Shown one piece after another: positions 1 to 6,183 of a stretch of DNA of 7,312 nucleotides; the stretch's first letter is position 1, and each line of letters begins with the position of its first letter. Source of the stretch: an uncultured Alistipes sp. (GTDB lineage: Bacteria > Bacteroidota > Bacteroidia > Bacteroidales > Rikenellaceae); NCBI GenBank assembly GCA_947173915.1, contig CAMWGZ010000059.1, forward strand, positions 1 to 7,312, written 5' to 3'. A program made the translations under genes and the position numbers. Below the pieces are notes generated by a model. It did no database searches and was not told the origin of the DNA. It saw only the letters and a program-made list of their open reading frames with translations.

Positions 1-2272
1 CTACACCACCGAGAGCGGCAGCAACGGAGGCAACGCCGCCGTGCTGAACATCAACATGCTGCCCGGAGCCAACGCAATGGAGGTGGCCGAGGCGGTCAAG
101 GAGGCGATGCGGGAGATCAGCCGCAACTTCCCCGAAGGCATCTCCTACGAGATCCCCTTCGACATGACCACCTACATCTCCGAGTCGATCCACCACGTCT
201 ATCAGACGCTCTTCGAGGCGCTGCTGCTGGTCATTCTGGTGGTCTTCCTCTCGTTGCAGAGCTGGCGGGCGACGCTCATCCCGATCGTCGCGGTCCCGAT
301 CTCGCTCGTGGGCACCTTCGGCGTGATGATGGTCTTCGGCTTCTCGCTCAACATGCTCACGCTGCTGGGCCTGATCCTCGCCATCGGCATCGTGGTCGAT
401 GACGCGATCGTAGTGGTCGAGAACGTCGATCGCATCATGCACGAAGAGGGGCTCTCCCCCTACGAGGCGACCAAGAAAGCGATGCGCAGCCTGAGCGGCG
501 CGCTGATCGCCATGTCGCTGGTGCTCTGCGCCGTCTTCGTCCCGGTAAGTTTCCTCTCGGGCATCACGGGACAGCTCTACCGGCAGTTTACCGTCACCAT
601 CGCCGTCTCGGTCATCATCTCCACGGTGGTGGCCCTCACACTCAGCCCGGTCATGTGCTCGCTCTTCCTGCGCCCCGGAAAGGCGGGCCGCAAGAACAAG
701 TTCTTCCGCTACATCAACGTGACGCTGACCCGCGGCAACAAGCTCTACGTGCGGATGATCGGCCGGGCGCTGACCCACTCGCGCCGCATGTTCGCCGCCT
801 TCGGCATCGTCCTGATCGGCATCTGGCTGATGAACCGCCTGGTTCCCCAGAGCTTCATGCCGCAGGAGGATCAGGGCTACTTTACCATCGAACTCGAACT
901 GCCCGAGGGGGCGACCATCGAACGCACGCGCCGCGTGACGGAGCGCGCGATGGAGTTCCTGATGCAGGATCCCGACATCGAATACGTGCTCAACGTGACG
1001 GGATCGAGTCCCCGCGTGGGCAGCAACCAGGGTCGCAGCCAGCTGACCGTGATCCTCAAACCGTGGAAGGAGCGCGAGACGGAGCAGATCTCCGACGTGA
1101 TGCAGCGCGTGCGGCGCGAGCTGTCCCGCTACCCCGAATCGAAGGTCTATCTCTCGACCCCGCCCGTCATCCCGGGTCTGGGCAGCTCGGGCGGCTTCGA
1201 GATGGTGCTCGAAGCGCGCGGCGACGCAGGATACGCCGACCTGCAGCGGGCGGTCGATTCGCTGCTGCACTACGCCTCGCAGCGGCCCCAGTTCGCGGGC
1301 CTCGCCTCCTCGATGCAGGCAGACATCCCGCAGCTCTACTTCGACGTGGACCGCGACAAGGCCCAGCTGCTGGGGGTATCCATGTCGGACATCTTCTCGA
1401 CGATGAAGGCCTTTACGGGTTCGATCTACGTCAATGACTTCAACATGTTCAACCGCATCTACCGCGTCTATATCCAGGCCGACGCAGCCTATCGTGCCGA
1501 CCGCAACAACCTGAACCTCTTCTTCGTGCGCGGAACCAACGGGACGATGATCCCCATCACGTCGCTCGGCACGACCCACTACACGACGGGTGCCGGCACG
1601 GTCAAGCGGTTCAACATGTTCCACGCGGCCACCATCACGGGCGAGGCGGCCCACGGATACAGCTCGGGACAGGCGATGGCCGAACTGGAGCGGATCGTGC
1701 GCGAGAAGCTGCCCGCCTCGATCGGTGTCGAGTGGAGCGGCCTCTCCTATCAGGAGAAGCACGTGAGCGGCCAGACCGGCGTGGTGCTGGCGCTCGCCTT
1801 CCTCTTCGTCTTCCTCTTCCTGGCCGCCCAGTACGAGAGCTGGACGGTCCCCATCGCCGTCATCCTCTCGCTGCCGGTGGCCGGCATCGGTGCCTACCTG
1901 GGCATCTGGGCCTGCGGGCTGGAGAACAACATCTACTTCCAGATCGGACTGGTCATGCTCGTGGGTCTGGTGGCCAAGAACGCCATCCTGATCGTCGAGT
2001 TCGCCAAGGAGGAGGTCGAGAAGGGGCGCGACGCGGTTTCGGCTGCCTTTACCGCCGCACGCCTGCGCTTCCGCCCCATCGTGATGACCTCGCTGGCCTT
2101 CATCCTCGGCCTGCTGCCCCTGGTCTTCGCCTCGGGTCCCGGCTCGGCCAGCAGGCAGGGCATCGGCACGGGTGTCTTCTTCGGCATGCTGGTGGCCATC
2201 ACGGCGGGCATCGTCTTCGTACCCTTCTTCTTCGTATGGGTCTATCGGATCAAAAACAAACTCAAACGATGA
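1..2272 (+). CDS. RND-family efflux pump inner-membrane subunit (AcrB/MexB, HAE1-like), 5'-truncated by window edge
   Basis: The reading frame is open from base 2 to the TGA at 2270-2272 and gives 757 residues. By comparison with AcrB (about 1,050 residues) roughly the first 280 are missing. The family is a proton-driven trimeric inner-membrane transporter that exports drugs, detergents or other amphiphiles through a periplasmic adaptor and an outer-membrane channel. Hydrophobic segments matching TM2-TM6 lie at about 195-700 and TM7 at about 790-850. The second periplasmic loop follows, then TM8-TM12 at about 1780-2245. Proton-relay residues are present: the Asp-Asp pair in GIVVDDAIVVVENV (codons at 398-403, AcrB D407/D408), the Lys in GLVAKNAILIVEFA (1976-1978, AcrB K940), and the Arg in the RFRPIVMTSLAF segment. 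TM8 carries the AAQYESW motif. The protein ends just after TM12, giving a short basic tail. The pump is therefore probably functional, but its substrate cannot be assigned. The drug-pocket phenylalanine cluster of AcrB appears replaced (see findings). The next gene overlaps it by 4 bases. Confidence 0.96.
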   Translation, partial: YTTESGSNGGNAAVLNINMLPGANAMEVAEAVKEAMREISRNFPEGISYEIPFDMTTYISESIHHVYQTLFEALLLVILVVFLSLQSWRATLIPIVAVPISLVGTFGVMMVFGFSLNMLTLLGLILAIGIVVDDAIVVVENVDRIMHEEGLSPYEATKKAMRSLSGALIAMSLVLCAVFVPVSFLSGITGQLYRQFTVTIAVSVIISTVVALTLSPVMCSLFLRPGKAGRKNKFFRYINVTLTRGNKLYVRMIGRALTHSRRMFAAFGIVLIGIWLMNRLVPQSFMPQEDQGYFTIELELPEGATIERTRRVTERAMEFLMQDPDIEYVLNVTGSSPRVGSNQGRSQLTVILKPWKERETEQISDVMQRVRRELSRYPESKVYLSTPPVIPGLGSSGGFEMVLEARGDAGYADLQRAVDSLLHYASQRPQFAGLASSMQADIPQLYFDVDRDKAQLLGVSMSDIFSTMKAFTGSIYVNDFNMFNRIYRVYIQADAAYRADRNNLNLFFVRGTNGTMIPITSLGTTHYTTGAGTVKRFNMFHAATITGEAAHGYSSGQAMAELERIVREKLPASIGVEWSGLSYQEKHVSGQTGVVLALAFLFVFLFLAAQYESWTVPIAVILSLPVAGIGAYLGIWACGLENNIYFQIGLVMLVGLVAKNAILIVEFAKEEVEKGRDAVSAAFTAARLRFRPIVMTSLAFILGLLPLVFASGPGSASRQGIGTGVFFGMLVAITAGIVFVPFFFVWVYRIKNKLKR
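2269..2272 (+). other. ATGA stop/start overlap coupling the RND pump to the outer-membrane factor
   Basis: The ATG of the outer-membrane factor (2269-2271) shares bases with the TGA of the pump gene (2270-2272). The preceding bases are A-rich and contain no Shine-Dalgarno-like sequence. This suggests translation by termination-reinitiation, which would keep the two subunits in proportion. It also fixes the downstream start, because the signal peptide begins exactly there. Confidence 0.85.
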
Positions 2273-3654
2273 AACCAATTGCAATCCTCATATCCTGGGC
2301 GGCGATCGGCTGGCTTGCGGCCTGCTCGCCCGTGCGGCACTGCCAGGCCCCCGAGGTGGCGCTCCCCGAGCGGATCGCCGCCGAAGCGCCGGCCGACTCG
2401 GCGACGATCGCCGACATGGAGTGGTGGCGCTTCTACGGCGACGCACACCTGTGCGGCATCATCGAACGGACGCTCGCCAACAACCGCGACATGCTGGCCG
2501 CCGCCGCGCGCGTCGAACAGATGCGCCAGCTCTACCGGATCGACAAGGCCGAGCGGCTGCCGAATCTGAGCGCTTCGGGCTACGCCGACTACGAGACCAA
2601 CGACTACGCCGGCAAGTCACCGAGCCGCGATCCCGAATTCGGGGCGAAGCTGACCCTCGCCTGGGAACTCGACCTGTGGGGCAACCTGCGCTGGGCCAAA
2701 CGCCGGAGCGGCGCACGCTACGAGGCTTCGATCGAGGAGGAGCGGGCCATGCGGAGGACCCTCGTGGCGGAGGTGGCCGCGGCCTATTTCCGGCTGGTGG
2801 CGCTCGACAACGAACTCTCCATCGTCCGGCGGACGCTCGCGACCCGCAACGAAGGGGTCGAGCAGGCACGGCTCCGCTTCGAAGGGGGCCTGACCTCCGA
2901 GACGGTCTATCAGCAGGCCCAGGTGGAGTACGCCTCGACGGCGACCCTCATCCCCGACCTCGAACGGCGCATCGAGACCACCGAGAACGCCATCGCCCTG
3001 CTGATGGGCGAAACGCCCGATCTCCGGATCGAGCGCCACCGCATGGAGATCGACGAGCTGCTGCCCGACTCGCTCCCCGTCGGAGTGCCGTCGGGACTGC
3101 TCCAGCGCCGCCCCGACGTGCGGGCCTCCGAACAGCAGCTGCGCGCGGCGATGGCCTCCGTCGGCATCGCCTACGCCGACCGCTTCCCCCGGCTGAGCTT
3201 CAACCTGACGGGCGGTCTGGAGAACGACGACCTGAGCGGCTTCTTCCGTTCGCCCTTCTCGTACGTCGTCGGACGGCTGGCCAGCCCCGTCTTCGGATTC
3301 GGCCGCAAGCAGGCCCGCTACCGCGCCGCACTGGCCGCCTACGACGAGGCACGCTACGGCTACGAACAGAAGGTGCTGGAGGTGCTCCGCGAGGCCAACG
3401 ACGCGGTCATCACCTACCGCAACCTCCGCAAGACGGCCACCCTCAAGGCCACGCTGCGCGATGCCGCCCGCAAGTACGTCGAACTGGCCTACCTCCAATA
3501 CCGGAACGGAGCGATCAACTACATCGACGTGCTGGATGCCCAGCGCCGCTACTTCGACGCACAGATCGGACTGAGCAACGCCGTGCGGGACGAGCACCTG
3601 GCGCTGGTGCAGCTCTACAAGACCCTGGGCGGCGGCTGGCAGCTCGGCGACTGA
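2269..3654 (+). CDS. Outer-membrane factor lipoprotein of a tripartite efflux system (TolC/OprM/NodT family)
   Basis: This 461-residue protein is close to the usual 460-490 for OprM-type channels. The family forms trimeric barrels in the outer membrane with a long periplasmic alpha-helical tunnel that receives substrate from the RND pump. Residues 1-18 are a short hydrophobic signal peptide ending in a lipobox (WLAAC, Cys19), so the mature protein is probably lipidated. Two repeated OEP domains follow. The first has WWRFYGDAHLCGIIERTL (about 52-69), WELDLWGNLRW (132-142) and a GLTSETVYQQAQ turn (207-218). The second opens with GVPSGLLQRRPDVRASEQQL (272-291) and ends with YRNGAINYIDVLDAQR (411-426). 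The start is set by the ATGA overlap with the pump gene and by the signal peptide. The gene is co-transcribed with the pump, and a terminator candidate follows 24 bases after its stop. No frame disruption is visible. Substrate range is unknown. Confidence 0.95.
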   Translation: MKPIAILISWAAIGWLAACSPVRHCQAPEVALPERIAAEAPADSATIADMEWWRFYGDAHLCGIIERTLANNRDMLAAAARVEQMRQLYRIDKAERLPNLSASGYADYETNDYAGKSPSRDPEFGAKLTLAWELDLWGNLRWAKRRSGARYEASIEEERAMRRTLVAEVAAAYFRLVALDNELSIVRRTLATRNEGVEQARLRFEGGLTSETVYQQAQVEYASTATLIPDLERRIETTENAIALLMGETPDLRIERHRMEIDELLPDSLPVGVPSGLLQRRPDVRASEQQLRAAMASVGIAYADRFPRLSFNLTGGLENDDLSGFFRSPFSYVVGRLASPVFGFGRKQARYRAALAAYDEARYGYEQKVLEVLREANDAVITYRNLRKTATLKATLRDAARKYVELAYLQYRNGAINYIDVLDAQRRYFDAQIGLSNAVRDEHLALVQLYKTLGGGWQLGD

Positions 3655-3678
3655 CAGACCGCAACGGCCTCTCTACAA

Positions 3679-3714
3679 CGACACCGCCCCGCTGTGCACA
3701 GCGGGGCGGTGTCG
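3679..3714. terminator. Perfect 36-bp palindrome, likely bidirectional terminator between convergent genes
   Basis: The left arm 3679-3694 (CGACACCGCCCCGCTG) pairs perfectly with 3699-3714 around the loop TGCA (3695-3698). The loop is itself self-complementary, so the whole 36 bp reads the same on both strands. It lies between the stop of the outer-membrane factor (3654) and the stop of the convergent YjbR-family gene (3739), where a shared terminator is expected. Flanking T-tracts are weak: the plus side continues CATACC and the minus side TTGTAG. Release efficiency therefore cannot be judged from sequence. Confidence 0.75.
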
Positions 3715-3738
3715 CATACCGACGGCGGCAGCGGCGTA

Positions 3739-4116
3739 CTAAGCGCCGTCCCGACGCTTTCGGAGGCGGGGCGGCCGGGCATATTGCGCCTTTACCAGAT
3801 CATAGGCGCGGGCGACCAGCGCACAGACGGTCTCGTCCGCAACGTCGCCGCCGAAGCGGATGCGGATCCAATGCCGGAGGCTGCGATTCAGCGGCCGGTC
3901 CCAGGAGACGTACCGCGCCTGAAGCTTCGCAATCCCGTCGGGCGACGACTTGACATCGACAAACGTGAAGTCGTCGATATCGACGAAGCAGAACATGTGT
4001 CCCGAGACGTAAAACGCCAGCACCGAGTCGTAGCGGGCCGCAAACCTGCCGAACGGCATCTTCTCGGAGACACCCTCCAAAGCGAGGCAATAACTTCTGA
4101 ATCGCTCCAAATCCAT
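3739..4116 (-). CDS. MmcQ/YjbR-family protein (DUF419-type fold)
   Basis: This is a 125-residue protein; family members are typically about 115-125 residues. Family features visible are the N-terminal helix with the YCLALEGVSEKMPFG pattern (residues 9-23) and a beta-rich centre (VLAFYVSGHMFCFVDID, 32-48) followed by FVDVKSSPD (52-60). The characteristic RHWIRIRF segment (81-88) and a final helix ending AYDLVKAQY (104-112) complete the set. The family has a fold that has been likened to DNA-binding proteins, but no biochemical role is firmly established and none is assigned here. The last residues (RPPRLRKRR, 114-122) are strongly basic, compatible with nucleic-acid binding but not proof of it. 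I chose the ATG at 4114-4116 because it matches the family N-terminus and has a ribosome binding site 6 bases upstream. Extending the frame to 4206 would run translation through the rpsA terminator. It lies downstream of rpsA on the same strand, with its own predicted promoter. The stop is TAG at 3739-3741. Confidence 0.88.
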   Translation of the reverse strand: MDLERFRSYCLALEGVSEKMPFGRFAARYDSVLAFYVSGHMFCFVDIDDFTFVDVKSSPDGIAKLQARYVSWDRPLNRSLRHWIRIRFGGDVADETVCALVARAYDLVKAQYARPPRLRKRRDGA

Positions 4117-4122
4117 AACAAT

Positions 4123-4129
4123 CCACCTT
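4123..4129 (-). promoter_or_regulatory. Shine-Dalgarno-like site of the YjbR-family gene
   Basis: Minus-strand AAGGTGG lies 6 bases before the ATG at 4116. It differs from the ideal AAGGAGG at one position. It is the only convincing Shine-Dalgarno among the starts visible in this window and supports the chosen start. Confidence 0.65.
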
Positions 4130-4139
4130 GAAACAGGGA

Positions 4140-4173
4140 CAAAACTAAGAAAAATCCGCTCCCGGAAGAAAAA
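4140..4173 (-). promoter_or_regulatory. Predicted Bacteroidota promoter of the YjbR-family gene
   Basis: Minus-strand TAGTTTTG at 4140-4147 matches the phylum's -7 element TAnnTTTG exactly. The -33 position falls on a T-rich stretch (TTTTT at 4169-4173), 21 bases from the -7 box. That stretch resembles the TTTG/TTG -33 element only loosely. The predicted start of transcription is near 4133-4135, which gives a leader of about 17-20 bases. The T-stretch is the same one that serves as the U-tract of the rpsA terminator. Confidence 0.6.
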
Positions 4174-4203
4174 CCGCCCCGACCTCAGCAGGTCGGGGCG
4201 GTT
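4167..4203 (-). terminator. Intrinsic terminator of rpsA
   Basis: A 14-bp perfect stem joins 4172-4185 (AACCGCCCCGACCT on plus) to 4190-4203 around a CAGC loop (4186-4189). The inner 12 pairs are mostly G-C. On the minus strand it is followed by TTTTTCTTC, a clear T-tract at 4169-4173 and beyond. It begins 21 bases after the rpsA stop. This is the best canonical rho-independent terminator in the window. Confidence 0.88.
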
Positions 4204-4224
4204 CACACATGGTCGTCGGAACGA

Positions 4225-6030
4225 CTACTTCTCCTCTTTTCTGGCAGCAGCCTCCAGAGCGTCCTTCAGCTCGGCCAGACCGGCGATATCGCCCAGCGTG
4301 GTCTTCTCGACCGAAGCATTGATCTTCTTCACGGACGACTTCGTAGCCTCGGCAGCAGCCTTCTTCTCGGCAGCCTGCTCGGCGCGCTCGGCACGTTTCG
4401 CCTCCTCGAATACACGGGTGTGCGACAGCGTGACGCGCTTGGTGCCCTTCGAGAACTCCAGAATCTTGAACGGCAGCTTCTCGCCCATCGTGGCGGTCGT
4501 GCCGTCCTCCTTGGCGAGCTGACGCGTGGGAGCGAAGCCCTCGATGTTCTCGCCCAGCGATACGACAGCGCCCTTGTCGGTCATCTCGATGATCGTACCC
4601 TCGTGGATCGAATCGAGGGGGAACTGGCTCTCGAACTCGTTCCAGGGGTTCTCCTCGAGCTGCTTGTGGCCGAGCGACAGACGGCGGTTGTCCTTATCGA
4701 CCTCCAGCACGACTACCTCGATATCGGCACCAACCGACGTGAACTCGCCCGGATGCTTTACCTTCTTGGTCCAGCTCAGGTCGGAAATGTGGATCAGACC
4801 GTCGATACCCTCCTCGATCTCGACGAATACGCCGAAGTTGGTAAAGTTGCGCACCTTGGCGTGGCACTTCGAACCGACCGGATAGCGGGTCTCGATATCG
4901 GCCCAGGGATCGGGAGTGAGCTGCTTGATGCCCAGCGACATCTTGCGCTCGTTGCGGTCGAGGGTCAGGATAACGGCCTCGACTTCGTCGCCGACCTTCA
5001 TGAAATCCTGAGCCGAACGCAGGTGCTGGCTCCAGGACATCTCCGATACGTGGATCAGGCCCTCTACGCCCGGAGCGATCTCGACGAACGCACCGTAGTC
5101 GGCCATCACGACGACCTTGCCCTTCACGTGGTCGCCCACCTTCAGCTCGGCATCCAGAGCCTCCCAGGGGTGCGGAGCGAGCTGCTTCAGACCCAGGGCG
5201 ATGCGCTTCTTCGTGTCGTCGAAGTCGAGGATCACGACGCGGATCTTCTCATCCAGCGCAACGATCTCCTCGGGGTGGTTCACGCGGCCCCACGAAAGGT
5301 CGGTAATGTGGATCAGACCGTCCACACCGCCCAGATCGACGAATACGCCATAGGAGGTAATGTTCTTCACGGTACCCTCCAGGATCTGGCCCTTCTCGAG
5401 CTTCGACATGATCACCTGCTTCTGCGCCTCGAGCTCGGCCTCGATCAGCGCCTTGTGCGATACGACGACGTTGCGGAACTCCTGGTTGATCTTCACAACC
5501 TTGAACTCCATCGTCTTATCTACATATACGTCGTAGTCGCGGATCGGCTTCACGTCGATCTGCGAACCCGGCAGGAAGGCCTCGATGCCGAATACATCGA
5601 CGATCATACCGCCCTTGGTGCGGCACTTGATGTAACCCTTGATGATCTCGTCCTTCTCCAGCGCCTCGTTCACGCGGTCCCACGACTTGAGCTGGCGCGC
5701 CTTCTTGTGCGACAGAGCCAGCTGGCCGTTCTTATCCTCGGGAGACTCGACATAGACCTCGATCTTGTCGCCCACCTTCAGATCCGGATTGTAACGGAAC
5801 TCCGACACGGGGATGATACCCTCGCTCTTGTAGCCGATATTGACCACCACCTCGCGCTTGTTGATGCCGATAACCGTACCTTCGGTCACCTCGTTGGCGG
5901 CAATGTTGGACAGGGTCTTGTCGTAAGCCTCGCCGATCTGCTCCTTGGGCTGGTCGTAAACGCCCAGGTCGTTCTCGAATGCGTTCCAGTCGAAATTCTC
6001 GTTCGCAACCGTTTTGTTCATCTCTTCCAT
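4225..6030 (-). CDS. rpsA: 30S ribosomal protein S1 (bS1)
   Basis: This 601-residue protein carries six S1 (OB-fold) RNA-binding domains at about 47-109, 127-193, 213-283, 298-370, 385-457 and 474-538. Domains 3-5 show the classical patterns YGVFVDLGGVDGLIHITDLSW, YGAFVEIAPGVEGLIHVSEMSW and FGVFVEIEEGIDGLIHISDLSW (each split here only by eye). Domains 1 and 2 are more divergent, as in other bS1 proteins, where they anchor the protein to the small subunit. S1 helps the 30S subunit capture and unfold mRNA, which matters in a phylum that rarely uses Shine-Dalgarno pairing. After domain 6 comes an Ala/Lys/Glu-rich tail (about 540-601), likely helical. E. coli S1 has 557 residues. I chose the ATG at 6028-6030 (MEEMNKT). 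The frame stays open upstream to 6114, but that extension would start at a TTG at about the predicted transcription start. GGT, CGT and GTT codons appear alongside the GC-ending ones, as expected for high expression. Stop TAG is at 4225-4227. Confidence 0.98.
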   Translation of the reverse strand: MEEMNKTVANENFDWNAFENDLGVYDQPKEQIGEAYDKTLSNIAANEVTEGTVIGINKREVVVNIGYKSEGIIPVSEFRYNPDLKVGDKIEVYVESPEDKNGQLALSHKKARQLKSWDRVNEALEKDEIIKGYIKCRTKGGMIVDVFGIEAFLPGSQIDVKPIRDYDVYVDKTMEFKVVKINQEFRNVVVSHKALIEAELEAQKQVIMSKLEKGQILEGTVKNITSYGVFVDLGGVDGLIHITDLSWGRVNHPEEIVALDEKIRVVILDFDDTKKRIALGLKQLAPHPWEALDAELKVGDHVKGKVVVMADYGAFVEIAPGVEGLIHVSEMSWSQHLRSAQDFMKVGDEVEAVILTLDRNERKMSLGIKQLTPDPWADIETRYPVGSKCHAKVRNFTNFGVFVEIEEGIDGLIHISDLSWTKKVKHPGEFTSVGADIEVVVLEVDKDNRRLSLGHKQLEENPWNEFESQFPLDSIHEGTIIEMTDKGAVVSLGENIEGFAPTRQLAKEDGTTATMGEKLPFKILEFSKGTKRVTLSHTRVFEEAKRAERAEQAAEKKAAAEATKSSVKKINASVEKTTLGDIAGLAELKDALEAAARKEEK

Positions 6031-6085
6031 TGTGGAAATTTCTTTTCTTGCGATGCAATCGCTCGTTAAATTGTTAATAATTAAA
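6031..6085 (-). promoter_or_regulatory. AU-rich 5' leader of rpsA
   Basis: The transcript leader (about 85 bases from the predicted start) becomes AT-rich from 6085 downward: the minus strand reads TTTAATTATTAACAATTTAA. A small hairpin follows (GCGAT-TGC-ATCGC, plus coordinates 6050-6062). The last 20 bases before the ATG are purine- and A-rich with no Shine-Dalgarno. AU-rich single-stranded leaders are known S1-binding sites, and E. coli S1 represses its own mRNA through its leader. Whether that happens here is inference. Confidence 0.45.
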
Positions 6086-6122
6086 GCACTCCCCCGCACG
6101 CACAAGGCGCACAAGGGAGTGC
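6086..6122. repeat. Inverted repeat spanning the predicted rpsA transcription start
   Basis: GCACTCCC at 6086-6093 is the perfect reverse complement of GGGAGTGC at 6115-6122, separated by 21 bases. The right arm touches the last base of the -7 element, so most or all of that arm lies at or upstream of the expected first transcribed base. It could be a DNA operator, or an RNA hairpin only if transcription starts further upstream. Confidence 0.55.
6099..6116. repeat. Perfect tandem duplication of a 9-bp unit (CGCACAAGG x2)
   Basis: CGCACAAGG occurs at 6099-6107 and again immediately at 6108-6116 (CCTTGTGCG twice on the minus strand). The pair lies almost wholly inside the loop of the inverted repeat 6086-6122, just downstream of the predicted rpsA start of transcription. 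It may be a replication-slippage duplication or paired protein-binding half sites. Confidence 0.8.
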
Positions 6123-6153
6123 AAAGATAGGAACTATTCCGGCAACTCGCAAA
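6122..6153 (-). promoter_or_regulatory. Predicted rpsA promoter (Bacteroidota sigma-A type)
   Basis: Minus-strand TATCTTTG at 6122-6129 is an exact TAnnTTTG -7 box. TTTG at 6150-6153 is an exact -33 element, and the 20-base spacer falls in the 19-21 range known for Bacteroides promoters. Transcription should begin near 6115-6117. The -33 box lies only 30 bases past the stop of the upstream gene, so rpsA probably has its own transcript. Confidence 0.85.
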
Positions 6154-6158
6154 TTTTC

Positions 6159-6173
6159 AGCGGTTTTTCCGCT
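6159..6173 (-). terminator. Weak terminator candidate after the metallophosphatase gene
   Basis: On the minus strand AGCGG-AAAAA-CCGCT forms a 5-bp stem with an A-rich loop, followed by GAAAATTTG. It sits 10 bases after the stop of the upstream gene and just before the rpsA -33 box. The stem is short and the T-tract is interrupted, so read-through into rpsA remains plausible. Confidence 0.25.
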
Positions 6174-6183
6174 ACGCGACGCA

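Noticed and set aside
655..1437. Plus-strand open frame (260 codons) inside the RND gene
   Set aside because: It is an Arg/Pro/Ala/Asp-rich out-of-frame reading of the pump gene with no domain.
2617..3597. Minus-strand open frame (326 codons) opposite the outer-membrane factor
   Set aside because: The outer-membrane factor has clear family motifs along its whole length. The antisense translation has none and shows low-complexity Val/Gly/Gln/Glu content.
2172..3953. Plus-strand open frame of 593 codons spanning the pump end, the outer-membrane factor and beyond
   Set aside because: It is an Arg/Pro/Ala-rich shifted frame of the real genes that runs through the terminator palindrome, typical of a GC-rich shadow.
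3694..4131. Plus-strand open frame opposite the YjbR-family gene
   Set aside because: The minus-strand protein matches a known family and has a promoter and ribosome binding site. The plus frame begins inside the terminator hairpin.
4117..4206. A 30-residue N-terminal extension of the YjbR-family protein
   Set aside because: It would be encoded across the rpsA terminator hairpin and its T-tract. The family N-terminus and Shine-Dalgarno both point to the ATG at 4116.
4420..6069. Long plus-strand open frame (549 codons) opposite rpsA
   Set aside because: It is antisense to a certain gene. Its Leu/Asp/Val-rich translation mirrors S1 codon use, and it has no recognisable domain or start signal. 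Biased GC-rich codons commonly keep the opposite strand open.
6031..6114. A 28-residue N-terminal extension of S1 starting at the TTG near 6114
   Set aside because: It would start at or before the predicted transcription start, is unlike S1 N-termini, and crosses the AT-rich leader.
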